Source: Chrysophaeum taylorii (lineage: Eukaryota > Sar > Pelagophyceae > Pelagomonadales > Pelagomonadaceae). Taken from it: a stretch of DNA of 64,000 nucleotides. Every line of letters starts with the position of its first letter. Within the stretch, counting starts at the first letter, position 1. The translations under genes were made by a program, and so were the position numbers. The DNA is taken from positions 1-64,000 of the forward strand of contig JAQMWT010000347.1 of NCBI GenBank assembly GCA_029834535.1, in the 5' to 3' direction. Below, in pieces: positions 40,441-50,209 of this stretch. The notes beneath the pieces were generated by a model, which was not told where the DNA came from, did not search any database, and saw only the letters and a list, made by a program, of their open reading frames with translations.

Positions 40441-40789
40441 TAACTAACTAACTTCAGACCTCTCCCGAGCATGGGAGCCAGGCCGGACCGACAGGAGCCA
40501 GTCCGGAATCACGGGCCTGTAGACGAGGAGCGCCGAAAGGTCGGTCGGCGGAGAGTGACCATCAAGCTTGTCGCCATGCGACGAGGAGACCGCGATGTGA
40601 CTGACAACCAACTCGTCGATAACCTTCCGTCTTCGCCCCCCGGCCATACCCCGTCCCACTGCGAACGTTCCGGCTGCCAACCGGCCCGCCCGGGAGGCGA
40701 CTAGGTGCCAACCTACGCCGGGAGGGCGGATGCCCTCGCAAGGCTCAGGATTCATGAGGCACCGTCCTCCATCGCAACCGTAGTCGGCG
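40441..40789 (-). mobile_element. TTAG-tailed short retroposon, copy S6
   Basis: Tail (CTAA)n from about 40441, body to about 40789, flanked by an 8-bp duplication ATCTCTTC (40433-40440 and 40790-40797). Removing it rejoins a minus-strand coding frame (DYDKIEFVTREEI followed by HAAARLATAR), so it broke a gene. Confidence 0.88.
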
Positions 40790-40797
40790 ATCTCTTC

Positions 40798-41667
40798 GCG
40801 GGTCACAAACTCAATCTTGTCGTAGTCCGGCACACCGGTGGAATTCCTACGGACAAGTTCTTCGCGGTTCTTCCAGAAGAGGAGGAGGACCTTGTTCTTG
40901 TGAAACGTCGGCGGCTAAGCGGGTGGGCGCGCTGGGTCGGTCCTCAAAACTGGCGCGCCTGGCTTCATCTGGACGGCGAACGCGAGGTTGCTCGTGGTGA
41001 TGGACTGGTTTGTGAACTCCTCCATGTACTTTAGGAATGCCTGCCATTGCAATTTGACGTAGTTGTCCGCGAGAAGCACAATCGTCTGTAAGGCACATTG
41101 CCCGTCCGGGTTGTACGTCAACTTGGCATGTCGTGCTTCCTCGTAGCGGGCAGCAATTACGTCAAGCATGGCATCCTTCTTCGTATGCGACGCGGTGAGG
41201 CCCATGCGACTGGCACAGTCCAAGCCGTACTGCGTCAACCCGCCAATCCAACCGAGGCTCCGAGTTGTCAGCGACGTTAATGGCAGAATCCGTTTTGAGC
41301 TAGTAGAAGAATGAACCATGTTGCTCGCTAAGACGAGGATTCGCAACTCCATTCGACGCTCTCGGTCCTTAACCCATTCTTGGAGCTCGGATCTAGACAA
41401 GGGAGGATAAAAGTAGAAAGCCCCCTTTTTCGTTGGCCAGAGAGTCTCAGACTCAGCAATTCGGTGGTTGGTCCGGAACGGTACGCCTTTAATAAGTTTC
41501 TCTCGAGCATATCGCAGCACGTCGACGGGGCTTTTCGAGAAGAGACACGCCGCCATGACTTGATACAGTGCCGACTCACTGTCCTCGACGCCACCACCCG
41601 GAATTTTCAGATGCTCGCGTGTGGATGCAACACCGACATCGCCCTTGATCACGCCCTCTTCATCCAA
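40798..41667 (-). CDS. Large unrecognised gene, second segment
   Basis: Frame 41667-40915 plus 41098-40847 and the S6-flanking part. The 250-residue part includes LYQVMAACLFSKSPVDVLRY, SLGWIGGLTQYGLDCASRMG, TASHTKKDAMLDVIAARY and TIVLLADNYVKLQWQAFLKY. The order (conserved LG...tQ..L, then S/T-H-T-K, then a DN) resembles the region around the first catalytic Asp in DUF6589/KDZ-like transposase proteins; this is an impression, not proof. It probably ran on into 40278 before S6 inserted. Confidence 0.5.
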
Positions 41668-41718
41668 AATGGCCTCGAGAGCGTCACCATGGCGGAAAGA
41701 AGCTCTTGCGTTGAATTC

Positions 41719-42753
41719 TTAAAACTCGCGACTGCACCGCCCAACAGACCGCTCTTTGGCTGCTTCATCCGGCAACATCGTCATCAAAGCCGGACGCTCG
41801 TGCCCCGGGAGTCTCGATGCGAAGTCGGTGAGGAGGTCGCGTCGCCGATATCGTGCTCGCGGAAGCTTTTCGCGCGCAGCCATAAATGGTCTGAGAAGCT
41901 CTAATCGACACTGGGGAGTCAGCTCCGCCGCATCATCATCTTCTTCTCCGGCGCCGGTGCTTTGGTACGAAAGTCGAACAGCATCAAGTTCGGCCTGTAC
42001 GCGACGGATTTCTTCTTGCTGGGCGGTGATCTTTTCCTCTTTCTCGTCCAGCTCGCAATACAGGCGGTTGACTGTCCTGCGTCGCAGCTTCACCAAAGCT
42101 TCATAATCACGGAGCTGCTTTTGCAGCTCCTCCGAACTCAACTCCGCGTTCATCTCGTCGCTGTCGCGGTATTCGCCGTCATCTTCCTGACCACTCGTTC
42201 GACCCTTCTGGCGAGGTGGCGTAGCGTGGCTTCGGCCGTGTTGGACACGTCGCTTGCTCCCGGACGACGACGTCGGCGACGGGCTTCGAGCCCGGCCGGT
42301 GTCGGTGCTCTGCACGACCGGGACTGCCGGGGCGGGCGCTTGAGCCGGCAGAATCGCAAGCGCTGGCTCACGCGAAGGGCTGCGGGCTCGTTTTCGCCTA
42401 TCGGTGGCCCAAAACGTCTCGTCCGTTGCCTTCAGAAACGGAATTCGGTCGGTCGGCCAAGGCAGCGTCTCTCCCTCCAGCAAGATGACATAGGCACAGC
42501 GCCGCTCCTTGCTCAGAAAGTAGTGGCGCCGGTAGACGCAATTCGTGTTGTCGATGTATTCGCCAGATTTCAGGCGCGGTCCAAGCGCCGAAATCGGGGA
42601 GTCGATCCTCGTGCGTCGGAGGTTCTTCGACCGGTCGCGTGCGAGAAGGGCCTTCATTAGGCGCCAATCCGACCAGACTTGCCGGCGCGTGCCGGTGGCC
42701 AGTACTGCCTTCACCAGCGGGTCCTTTCTGTCGAGAGCGAACGAACGCGGCAT
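41719..42753 (-). CDS. Large unrecognised gene, N-terminal segment with coiled coil
   Basis: 344 residues from MPRSFALDRKDP. A basic N-terminal region (about 20-120) is followed by a Pro/Arg/Ser-rich hinge, a coiled coil (about 205-265, LYCELDEKEEKITAQQEEI) and an acidic patch. The start fits the first ATG of the open stretch. The frame ends 50 bp before segment two; a frameshift is likely. With the three downstream segments the gene spans about 4.2 kb, minus strand. Confidence 0.5.
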   Translation of the reverse strand: MPRSFALDRKDPLVKAVLATGTRRQVWSDWRLMKALLARDRSKNLRRTRIDSPISALGPRLKSGEYIDNTNCVYRRHYFLSKERRCAYVILLEGETLPWPTDRIPFLKATDETFWATDRRKRARSPSREPALAILPAQAPAPAVPVVQSTDTGRARSPSPTSSSGSKRRVQHGRSHATPPRQKGRTSGQEDDGEYRDSDEMNAELSSEELQKQLRDYEALVKLRRRTVNRLYCELDEKEEKITAQQEEIRRVQAELDAVRLSYQSTGAGEEDDDAAELTPQCRLELLRPFMAAREKLPRARYRRRDLLTDFASRLPGHERPALMTMLPDEAAKERSVGRCSREF

Positions 42754-43180
42754 GGCACGTGCTTGAGCAGGTGTAGCGGGTCACGATGGGCAGCCTATAC
42801 GGAACACCGCCGCCGACAGGCCCGGGAGAAGTTCCCGACGACGTGGCTTTGAGTATTCCTTAAAGGCCCTCGGCGTTCGGGCAGGGCGGCTTCAAACGTG
42901 CCGAGCTAGGGTTCGGACGGATTTTCGCGACGGCTTTCAAACGAGTGCCGCTGGTCTCGATGTGCCCCGGCGCGCGTCGTAGCCCAAGGCGAGAGAGGGT
43001 CGACGACGTGTTCCCACCTCGCACGACCGCGCTCGGCGCAGCAGTCAGAGAAGCACGGAATAGGACCAGAGGGTGCTGATCCTGATTTTGAAATATGCTC
43101 TGCAACGTCAGAATCTCTCTCTCTCCAGACCTTATGACGTCAAGCTGACTCAGATTTTCTACAAAGCTGGAGGAAGTATT
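42754..43180. other. No gene seen upstream of copia-F
   Basis: Spacer between the large gene's start and the copia-F LTR. A minus frame 42860-43240 partly reads LTR sequence and is not believed. Confidence 0.4.
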
Positions 43181-43302
43181 CACCAGCCTGTCCCAGTGAC
43201 ACGCCACTGACACACCACGCACGCGCCACGCACGCGCCACGTCGCCCGTCCTGACACTAGGTCACATGCCACGTTCACTTCATACACACATGACACTCAT
43301 GC
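43181..43302 (+). repeat. copia-F 5' LTR
   Basis: CACCAGCCTGTCCCAGTG... to ...ACACTCATGC, 122 bp, short for an LTR. It contains about two copies of an 11-bp unit ACGCACGCGCC; the 3' LTR has about two more. Confidence 0.85.
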
Positions 43303-43318
43303 GGTTATGAGGCCCATG
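43303..43318 (+). promoter_or_regulatory. copia-F primer-binding site, initiator tRNA-Met type variant
   Basis: GGTTATGAGGCCCATG; one extra base compared with the copia-A/B/D sites, otherwise matching the initiator tRNA-Met anticodon arm. Same in copia-G at 62748. Confidence 0.65.
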
Positions 43319-43347
43319 TTGTTCGTGTTCTAGCACGACGCTACCAC

Positions 43348-46300
43348 TTGCGCGCGAGTGTCATGTCGGCCACCGAGCTCAAGGACGCACGGAAGCGCCT
43401 GCCGGAAATCGTCAACCAGCTCCGCACTTTCACCCCCGACGGTGATGCGGTGGAGGACGCGACGCACCTGCGACACCTCGAACAGGACGTCGTGGACTAC
43501 GCCCAGTTCCTGGCTGACGCCACCGGCTCCATCAGGCTCCCGCTGTTGACGCCCGAAGCCGACCTGTTCCTGCTCTGCCTCCTGCGCCGCGGCACCGCGG
43601 CGGAGGCGCAGCGCATTGTCGACCGCTGCCAGACTGGTGCCGACGCTTTGGACCGCCTACGCCAGCGCCTCGCCTTCAACAGCAAGACCGAACTCCGCCA
43701 GTATCTGCACGATCTGTCCTTCGTCTCGTTCGGCACGCCCGACCTTTACCTCGCGGCCTTCGAACGTAACATCACGGCCCTTGAGGCACTGGGCGACACA
43801 TTCACCGACACGGACCGCATGCTCTACTTCCTCGAGGGCCTCAAGGGACCCAAAGGGGGGGATTACCTGGCGGTGGCCCACCGTCTTCTCGCGATTGAGT
43901 CCGCCCGGACAGGCACCTCGTACGACACCTTCATTAAGGTCTTCACCACGTACTGCCGCCACGCCGATATCAGCCGCGGCAGCTCTCGCGCACGCGCCCG
44001 CCAGACCGCCGCGCAGCCTGCTGCCCCGCCCGGCCGCACCACGCTCAACTACGACTTCCGTCCGGACTGGACCCCTCCGGCGCCCCCGCCGGCCCCGCAG
44101 GCACCTGAGCCTGCGCCGACCGCTGCCGCGGCCGCCCGCCGCACCACCGACGCCTGTCGGACCGGTGACACCATCGGCGCGCGCGCCTTTATGGCGCGCG
44201 GCATCGAGCGTGCCCGCGCGGCGCCACCAGACGACTATGAGGAGTGGCTCGTCGACTCCGCCTGCGACAACCACACGCGGCCCGAGTACAGCACGGTGGT
44301 CTCCTACACGAAGACGTGGCTGTCCTGGCTCCCGGGCGGCTTCTTCGACGGTGGACGCCACAGCCACGCTGTCAGTGGACACGTCATCGAGAACGTCACG
44401 CTCCAGACTACGGTCGGACACATCGACGTCACCATCGCTGCAGCCATTACGCCCTCGCTCCCGCGGCTCTTCTCGGTCGACCAGTTCGACAAGAGCGGGG
44501 GGCGCTTCATCAGCGGGTCGCGCCCTCGCCTCGAGACGAGCGACGGCAAGATCATCCCCCTCATCAAGCGAGGAAAGGACTACGTGCTCATCACCCGGCG
44601 CACGGGGACCGAACCGGCGACGGCCGGCCCTGCGGCCGTCACCGCCGCGGCCCCCGCCGCCCCCCGCACGGGGACCGAACCGGCGACGGCCGGCACTGCG
44701 GCCGTCACCGCCGCGGCCCCCGCCGCGGCCCCCGCCGCCGCCGCCGTAGCCGCCGCCGCCGCCGCCGCCGCTGCCGGTCGCCGGCTCGCGCCGCGCGCTG
44801 TCTATGGCTCGGCTTTCGTCTCCTCCTTCGTCGCGACCGCGGTCTTGGCCGGCGCTATGGCTGCTGTGGCGTCGAGCCATGCCGTTGGGGCGGCAATGCT
44901 GCAGCACCCGGGCGCACGGCCGGTCGACCCGGTCCTCATGCCGGGCCTCCGCCTCGACGACGTCAGCGCCCATCAGATGCTCGGCCACGCCAGCGATGAT
45001 CGCCGGGACGCCGCCCTGAAGCGGCTCGGCCTTCCCGCTGTCGGGGCAAGCCGGCACCCCATCTGCTGCACCCTCGGCCGCTTACGCAAGGCGCCCACGC
45101 ATTCTACGACGACGAGCGCGACCACGGCACCCGACGGGGCCTTCGTTGAGGTCGACTTGCAAGGCCCCTTCAACCCGCCGACACTCGGAGGGGCGCGATA
45201 TGGCCTCGACTTCGCCTTTCGGCGCCCGGCTCGCCTGGCGAGCTCGCTCATTGCCAAGAAAAGCGACGCGGCGGGGGAGCTCCCCGTGCTTCTCGCGTCC
45301 GCGCGCGCGGCTGGGCTGCACCCAACTACCCTCCGCGCGGACTTGGGGGGCGAGCTCGACAACCCGCACTTCCGTTCTACGGCCGCCGCCTCCGGCCTCG
45401 CCGTCGAGTACGTCGTCCCCGAACGCCACGTCAACGCCGCCGAGAACGCCCACATCCGGATTCTGGACGTGGCGCGCGCCAACGACGTTATGGTCCGGAA
45501 CGTGCTCCATCCCAAATTCTGGGGCTATTCCTACCTCTACGCCGTCCGTCAGGTGAACGTCGTTGGCGGCTACATCGGCGAGCATGAGGACATTAGCGGC
45601 ATGGCGCCCTACGGCTCGCTCGTTGCCTACCGCGTCGACGCCGCGAAGAACACCGCACGCGCATTGATCGGGATATACCTAGGATGTCGGCCCGAGGCCG
45701 GTCCCGGGGCCGTCTACGTTGTTCCAGCGCCGCGATCGGGCTGCGTCCAGGACGACCTTCGCCTCGTGCGCACGACCGCGACCGTCCGCTTCCTCGCCGC
45801 ACCGGGCACGCCTGTTACGACCGACTTGCTCCGCACCACTCTCGACAGCTTGCGTGCAGCGGCCACAGCCCCGCTCGCGGACGCCGGCGCCCCGACGCCG
45901 CCACCGCCCCCACCCCCTACCTTGACCCAAGCCTGCAAGATTGCGCAGGCGTACGCGACTGCGACGTCGGCGGGCGAACCCGCCCCCGACCACGCCCCGC
46001 TACCGGGCCCGGGCTTGTTCGACGACGATCAGGACCCTGCCCTTTGGCACGAGACGCCGCCCTCGACCTTCGTCTTCGACTACGGACCCCCTGACCCGAC
46101 GGCTCCCCGATCCCTTCGGGAGGCCCGTGGCCGCCCGGACGCGCCTGGCTGGACGGCGGCCGTCCTCAAGGAACACGGCGCCTTCTTCCAATTCGACGCC
46201 ATCCGCGTTGTAGCCGCCCGTGACGTCTCTGATGACGCCGTGGTCGTCGGCTGCATTACCGCCCTCGCCGTCAAGCGCGATGGCACGCAGAAAGTTCGCT

Positions 46301-47331
46301 TCTGCTACGACGGGGCTCAAGCCAAACTGACCGAGACTGCCCATGCGCTCGCCGTCCCGGAGGACCACGACGATGCGCCTTGTACCGTCACTGCGGTTTC
46401 ACCCTCGTACGCGTCGCCATGCGCCGACAACAATGCCGTGCTCGTCTTCGTGGCCGTCTGCAACCGCTACGGCTATGTCGCCTGCGCTGGGGACGCACGG
46501 TGCGCCTACCTCCAATCTCACCCACTCCTGCCTCATGAGCGCCGCTACATGCGCCCGCCTCGCCACATCGGCGACTACATGGCAGACCTTCCTCCGGACC
46601 AACGATACGACCCGGCTCGGTCGCTGTGGCTCACGCTCAAGCCTGTCTACGGCCAGCCCCATGCGGGCCGCAAGTGGTATGAGACGTTCGTCGAGTACCT
46701 CGGCCTTCTTGGCTTCCTCGAATCGCCGTACCACCCCTGCTTCTTCTACCGCTATGAAGATACTGGGCCGCCGACGGTACTCATCAGCGTTGTCGACAAC
46801 ATTCCGCTCGCGGGCCAACCGGACGCCGTGGCTGAAGTACGCGCTGCGCTCAGCGACCGTTTTGTCATGACGTGGGAAGACGTCGCTCACGACATCTGCG
46901 GCATCACCCTCGACTACCGTGCCGATGGCTCTGTCTTCGCCCACCAGCGCCCGTACATCGACAAGGTCCTCGGTCACCTCGGCTACGGCTCGATCACGGT
47001 CGGGCCTGCCACACCGATGCACCTGGACTTCAACGTCGACCCCCACGTACCCGACAAGACGGCCGACAGCGGCGACGTCCGTGCCGCGCTCGCCATCAAC
47101 CCACGCGAGGCCCTTGGTCTGCTCATGTTCACGCGGGCGACGTTGCCCACCTTCGCGCGCACGGTTCACGTCCTGGCCACCGCCGTAAACGTGTGGTCCG
47201 AGCGCCACGCTCGGGCCCTCGACGTGCCCTGCGCTGGCTCGCGGCTCACCGGACCTTGGCATCCTGTTTTCTGCTGCCTACCGAGGCGCCTTCCACCTCT
47301 CTGCTTATGCGGACGAGAGTCTTGGCTGTGA
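43348..47331 (+). CDS. copia-F gag-pol polyprotein
   Basis: 1327 residues. Residues 1-235: gag, mostly helical (DTFTDTDRMLYFLEGLKG). The two zinc knuckles present in copia-G (63528-63645) are deleted here, after LNYDFRPDWTP. About 299: protease WLVDSACDNHT (DSA). About 475-510: alanine-rich repeat encoded by GCC runs. About 545-580: zinc region HQMLGHASDD.. to CCTLG. Integrase acidic residues: VEVDLQGPF, LRADLGGEL, NAAENAHI. RT: CAGDARCAYLQS (Asp), and VLISVVDNIPLAG, where the YVDD box reads VVDN (second Asp to Asn, codon AAC at 46798). This would block polymerisation. A +1 shift near 47222 moves RNase H into the next frame. Confidence 0.92.
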   Translation: MRASVMSATELKDARKRLPEIVNQLRTFTPDGDAVEDATHLRHLEQDVVDYAQFLADATGSIRLPLLTPEADLFLLCLLRRGTAAEAQRIVDRCQTGADALDRLRQRLAFNSKTELRQYLHDLSFVSFGTPDLYLAAFERNITALEALGDTFTDTDRMLYFLEGLKGPKGGDYLAVAHRLLAIESARTGTSYDTFIKVFTTYCRHADISRGSSRARARQTAAQPAAPPGRTTLNYDFRPDWTPPAPPPAPQAPEPAPTAAAAARRTTDACRTGDTIGARAFMARGIERARAAPPDDYEEWLVDSACDNHTRPEYSTVVSYTKTWLSWLPGGFFDGGRHSHAVSGHVIENVTLQTTVGHIDVTIAAAITPSLPRLFSVDQFDKSGGRFISGSRPRLETSDGKIIPLIKRGKDYVLITRRTGTEPATAGPAAVTAAAPAAPRTGTEPATAGTAAVTAAAPAAAPAAAAVAAAAAAAAAGRRLAPRAVYGSAFVSSFVATAVLAGAMAAVASSHAVGAAMLQHPGARPVDPVLMPGLRLDDVSAHQMLGHASDDRRDAALKRLGLPAVGASRHPICCTLGRLRKAPTHSTTTSATTAPDGAFVEVDLQGPFNPPTLGGARYGLDFAFRRPARLASSLIAKKSDAAGELPVLLASARAAGLHPTTLRADLGGELDNPHFRSTAAASGLAVEYVVPERHVNAAENAHIRILDVARANDVMVRNVLHPKFWGYSYLYAVRQVNVVGGYIGEHEDISGMAPYGSLVAYRVDAAKNTARALIGIYLGCRPEAGPGAVYVVPAPRSGCVQDDLRLVRTTATVRFLAAPGTPVTTDLLRTTLDSLRAAATAPLADAGAPTPPPPPPPTLTQACKIAQAYATATSAGEPAPDHAPLPGPGLFDDDQDPALWHETPPSTFVFDYGPPDPTAPRSLREARGRPDAPGWTAAVLKEHGAFFQFDAIRVVAARDVSDDAVVVGCITALAVKRDGTQKVRFCYDGAQAKLTETAHALAVPEDHDDAPCTVTAVSPSYASPCADNNAVLVFVAVCNRYGYVACAGDARCAYLQSHPLLPHERRYMRPPRHIGDYMADLPPDQRYDPARSLWLTLKPVYGQPHAGRKWYETFVEYLGLLGFLESPYHPCFFYRYEDTGPPTVLISVVDNIPLAGQPDAVAEVRAALSDRFVMTWEDVAHDICGITLDYRADGSVFAHQRPYIDKVLGHLGYGSITVGPATPMHLDFNVDPHVPDKTADSGDVRAALAINPREALGLLMFTRATLPTFARTVHVLATAVNVWSERHARALDVPCAGSRLTGPWHPVFCCLPRRLPPLCLCGRESWL

Positions 47332-47830
47332 GCTCGCTCGCGGTGCGCACGGCTCTGCCCTCTCGCGCCTCGGTGGTGCCGTTCTCCTCCAGGGGGCCTG
47401 CGTCTCCGGGGCCAGTCGGCGCGTCTCTGCGACATGCCACAGCACGCCTGAGATTGCCATCTTAGCCCTGTCTCACACTGTCCGTCGCCTTCTTGGCGTG
47501 CGCGACCTCATCCAGACCCTCGAGGGGGTCCGGCCGCCTCGCACCACGGTATGGTGTGATAACCAACCGGCACTGAAGATCGTCCGTCGCCGTCTTCTGT
47601 CGCCTAACTTGCGCCATCTGCGTATCGCCCTCAATGCCCTCATTTGCGCAGTTGATACGTACGACTGTGCCTACAAGAACGTCAAGACCAAGCTCAATTA
47701 CGCCAACGTCTTCGTTTCCAACGAGGACGCTGACCTCTTCGACCGCGATACTGCTCTCCTCACCGGTCATGTCACCCCTGACCTCTCCTATACTCCTGGG
47801 GAGGTCCTACCTCGCTCTGCTCTTGTTCTT
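47222..47830 (+). pseudogene. copia-F RNase H, shifted frame
   Basis: In the frame starting near 47222: ALARGSPDLGILFSAAYRG, AYADESLGCELARG and, in the open stretch 47498 onward, TTVWCDNQPALKIVRRRLLS, matching the copia RNase H (Asp in YADE, DN in CDNQ). The coding part ends about 47830; the open frame continues through the LTR to 48340 without meaning. Confidence 0.82.
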
Positions 47831-47921
47831 TCTTTTTCGCGCCCTTCCGCTGCGCTTCGCTCCTTTCACGTGCCTCCTGCAGCCCTCTCTTCGCACCTGA
47901 TCGCTTCGCTGGATGGGGAGG

Positions 47922-48065
47922 CACCAGCCTGTCCCAGTGACACGCCACTGACACACCACGCACGCGCCACGCACGCGCCACGCACGCGCCACGCACGCGC
48001 CACGTCGCCTGTCCTGACACTAGGTCACATGCCACGTTCACTGCACACACACATGACACTCATGC
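47922..48065 (+). repeat. copia-F 3' LTR
   Basis: Same as the 5' LTR plus about 22 bp of extra ACGCACGCGCC units. Followed at once by the hAT relic. Confidence 0.85.
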
Positions 48066-48096
48066 GGTCCAGTGCTTTTGAGAAGCGGTTGCTTCG

Positions 48097-49254
48097 ATGG
48101 CGCCGAATGTTGGCCGGAAAAAGAGCATCGTCGCGGACTACGTCGTCAAGGGACCTACGAATTCCGAGAATCAAACGACGTATTCTTGTGCGGCGCATGG
48201 CTGCACCTATTCGAAGGAGACGCAGACATGGACGGCGTCGTGCTGGGCGGATCATATTGTTGGGTGCAAGTTTACTACTGGTGAGGTCAAAATCGCCGTC
48301 GCCAAGTCTACCAGTACGACGAAGACGCGGGCCTTTTTGAGCACTATGGAGAAGAGGGCCACGGAACTGGTGACGTGCGCCATGTCTGAATCGATCTGCG
48401 TCCCCTCTAAGCGAACAGCCGAGTCAGAGCCAGCCGCGAGCAGTAAGAGTATGCAGGCCCGGGTCACTGGCTGCTTTGACCGTTGTGACGACGCGCGTGC
48501 ACAGCGCGTCAACGCGACTATCATCAAGTTCGTTGTCGGATGCGCTCTCCCGTTCTCCATCGCGACAGGTTGGTCTCCTGGACTCGCTGCACATCTTTGC
48601 CTGGCTGGTAGACCCGTTCACAACGCCGACGTATGATGAGCTTCTTAATGTGACAGATTGGGAAGACCACGGTATCAAGATAATCAAGCGGTTATACCCT
48701 GACTCTACTGATCGCGAGGTGGCCTTCACCGAGCTCAAGCAGATCGCTCTCCGCCGGGGCCAGTGGGCGTGCTCATCGAACGCAAGCAATCCATGATCAA
48801 ACCGCCCGCCGACATGCGACTCACGACGTCCACCGAGCGCGAGATCTTCAAGCAGTCGCGGATGATGTCCGTCGCCGACGACTGGCGACTCACCGGCATC
48901 AAGCAATTCCCAAAGACCACCCCCATCGCCATCCGCATCGACGAGATGGCTGTCCAGTCTGCCGACGTCGAGCGAGCTGCAAGACCCACAAGCTCATCCA
49001 CACCAAGACGCGCAACCGGCTCTACACCCTCACCGTCCATCGCCTTCTCTCTACCTACGTCAACCTCCGCCTCCTCAACAAGTGCAATGAGGAGCTCGGC
49101 GACTTCCTCATGCAGACGCTGAGCAACTGCCACGACGAGGACGAGCCCCCTCTCGAGGCCGGGCGCTCCGACTACGAAGACCCAGCCGCAGTCGCCGATG
49201 ACGCCTCCTTCGTCGCCGCAGTGCTCGACGACGAGAGCATTTCCGAGATATAAG
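48097..49254 (+). pseudogene. hAT transposase relic hAT-1
   Basis: Cut-and-paste transposase in several frames. Start: MAPNVGRKKSIVADYVVKG with a BED-like zinc region (YSCAAHGCTY ... CWADHIVGC). Middle: VVGCALPFSIA, then LLDSLHIFAWLVDPFTTPTY DELLNVTDWEDH (hAT-type region after the RNase H fold), and KPPADMRLTTSTEREI. End: QSADVER ... THKLIHTKTRNRL and VNLRLLNKCNEELGDFL, the dimerisation tail (SaxxER...IhtkxRnrL...). Frameshifts near 48550, 48770 and 48980. Much of the middle is missing, so it is non-functional. The C-terminal half recurs at 58960-59628 and part at 51797-52200. Confidence 0.82.
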
Positions 49255-49384
49255 TTGGGCTGTTGGTTTGTCTAATTTTATATAGGCGTTTTTTAAAAGT
49301 GGCTTCTATATAATATCAATATAAAACGAAAAAAAAACGATATTATATTATTGGCAATATAATATAGCGCCGTTCAATACTAAC
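49255..49384. other. A/T-rich hAT 3' flank
   Basis: Strongly A/T-rich with TATATAATATCAATAT also present at 59657 after hAT-2, so it is part of the hAT element's 3' end. Confidence 0.55.
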
Positions 49385-49776
49385 CATATGGTTGCGATGG
49401 AGGACGGCGCCTAACACGCTTGCTCCCTGCGGCGGCCCCGGCCGTCCCGGAGTGAGACGGTGCCTGATCGCCTCCCAGGCTGACCGGTTAGCACCCGGAA
49501 AGTCCGCGCTGGGATGGGGTTCGCTCGGTTGGGCAGAACGCGACGGACAGGTCGATTGTACGTGGACCAACACGTTCGCGGCCTGCGACGCTTTTGCACG
49601 ACCTCGCACAAGACCGCGCGCAGTGGCGGTCCGCCATCAACAACTCCTCGCCCGTCCTCTCTACCCCAACTGCGTGATTTCGCTCTGTGATTCCGGATCG
49701 GCTCCTGCCGGTCCGGCCTGGCTCCCATGCTCTGGCTCCATGCCTCGGGGGATGTCTGAAGTTAGTTAGTTAGTTA
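49385..49776 (+). mobile_element. TTAG-tailed short retroposon, copy S7 (subfamily 2)
   Basis: Starts CATATGGTTGCGATGGAGGA, ends GTCTGAAGTTAGTTAG. It shares its 5' 25 bp and 3' 80 bp with subfamily 1 (S1, S3, S4, S6) but has a different middle (as S2). No clear target duplication. Confidence 0.82.
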
Positions 49777-50209
49777 GGTGCTGCGTTTTTTGTGAAGCGA
49801 CGAAAACAACCACGAAATCCCGTTCCACTTTACGTAACGTAAATTGCGTTAACAAGCCGGTAGAGAACCGGCTGCAAAAGCGGGCCAACCACCAGCTCTA
49901 CCATTTGGCCCAGTTTCACATTGTATTCCGGTAGAGAACGGGTCTTATCAGACACTCCTGGTGTCGCCCCAATCGAGGGCGCGAGATGGTAGCTAATGGC
50001 ATAATGGATACCTTGCTATCAACATAGCAGCTCAGCCAGGTCGCTTCACCCAGGGACAGTCAAGTTAGCATCGTCCTCTACCGGTGGTCGCCTAAACGCT
50101 ACCCATTTGCCGGACAGTAAAGCAAGTTCCTACACCTATTAGTGCGTATGTGTAATGATGTGGGTTTTGTTCCAATGCTAGCAACACCTGCCATGACCAT
50201 ATGGGTCAG
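49777..50209. other. Intergenic, no gene seen
   Basis: Contains two short similar words CCGGTAGAGAACGGG / CCGGTAGAGAACCGG (about 49857, 49928). Folding them as tRNA fails. Lies downstream of the glycosyltransferase gene. Confidence 0.4.

Larger units (their letters stand above)
43181..48065 (+). mobile_element. copia-F: nearly intact Ty1/copia element
   Basis: LTRs 43181-43302 and 47922-48065, primer-binding site GGTTATGAGGCCCATG at 43303, one 1327-codon gag-pol frame (43348-47331) and the RNase H end in the next frame. GC-rich compared with copia-A and -B, suggesting a different family. No clear target duplication. Polypurine tract GGATGGGGAGG (47911-47921). A sister 5' end, copia-G, is at 62636. 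Catalytic damage in RT (see gene). Confidence 0.9.

Noticed and set aside
43657-45057. 466-residue minus-strand frame opposite copia-F
   Set aside because: Gly/Arg/Ala-rich mirror of a GC-rich coding strand. The plus frame contains real protease and integrase motifs.
47498-48340. Plus-strand frame running through the copia-F 3' LTR into hAT-1 as a fusion gene
   Set aside because: Only the first ~110 residues are RNase H; the rest translates LTR and hAT sequence out of frame.
49843-49930. tRNA-like stretch on the minus strand (T-arm-like GCCGG TTCTCTA CCGGC with a CCCGCTTTTGC segment)
   Set aside because: The acceptor stem does not pair and the D-arm is wrong; only the T-arm fits.
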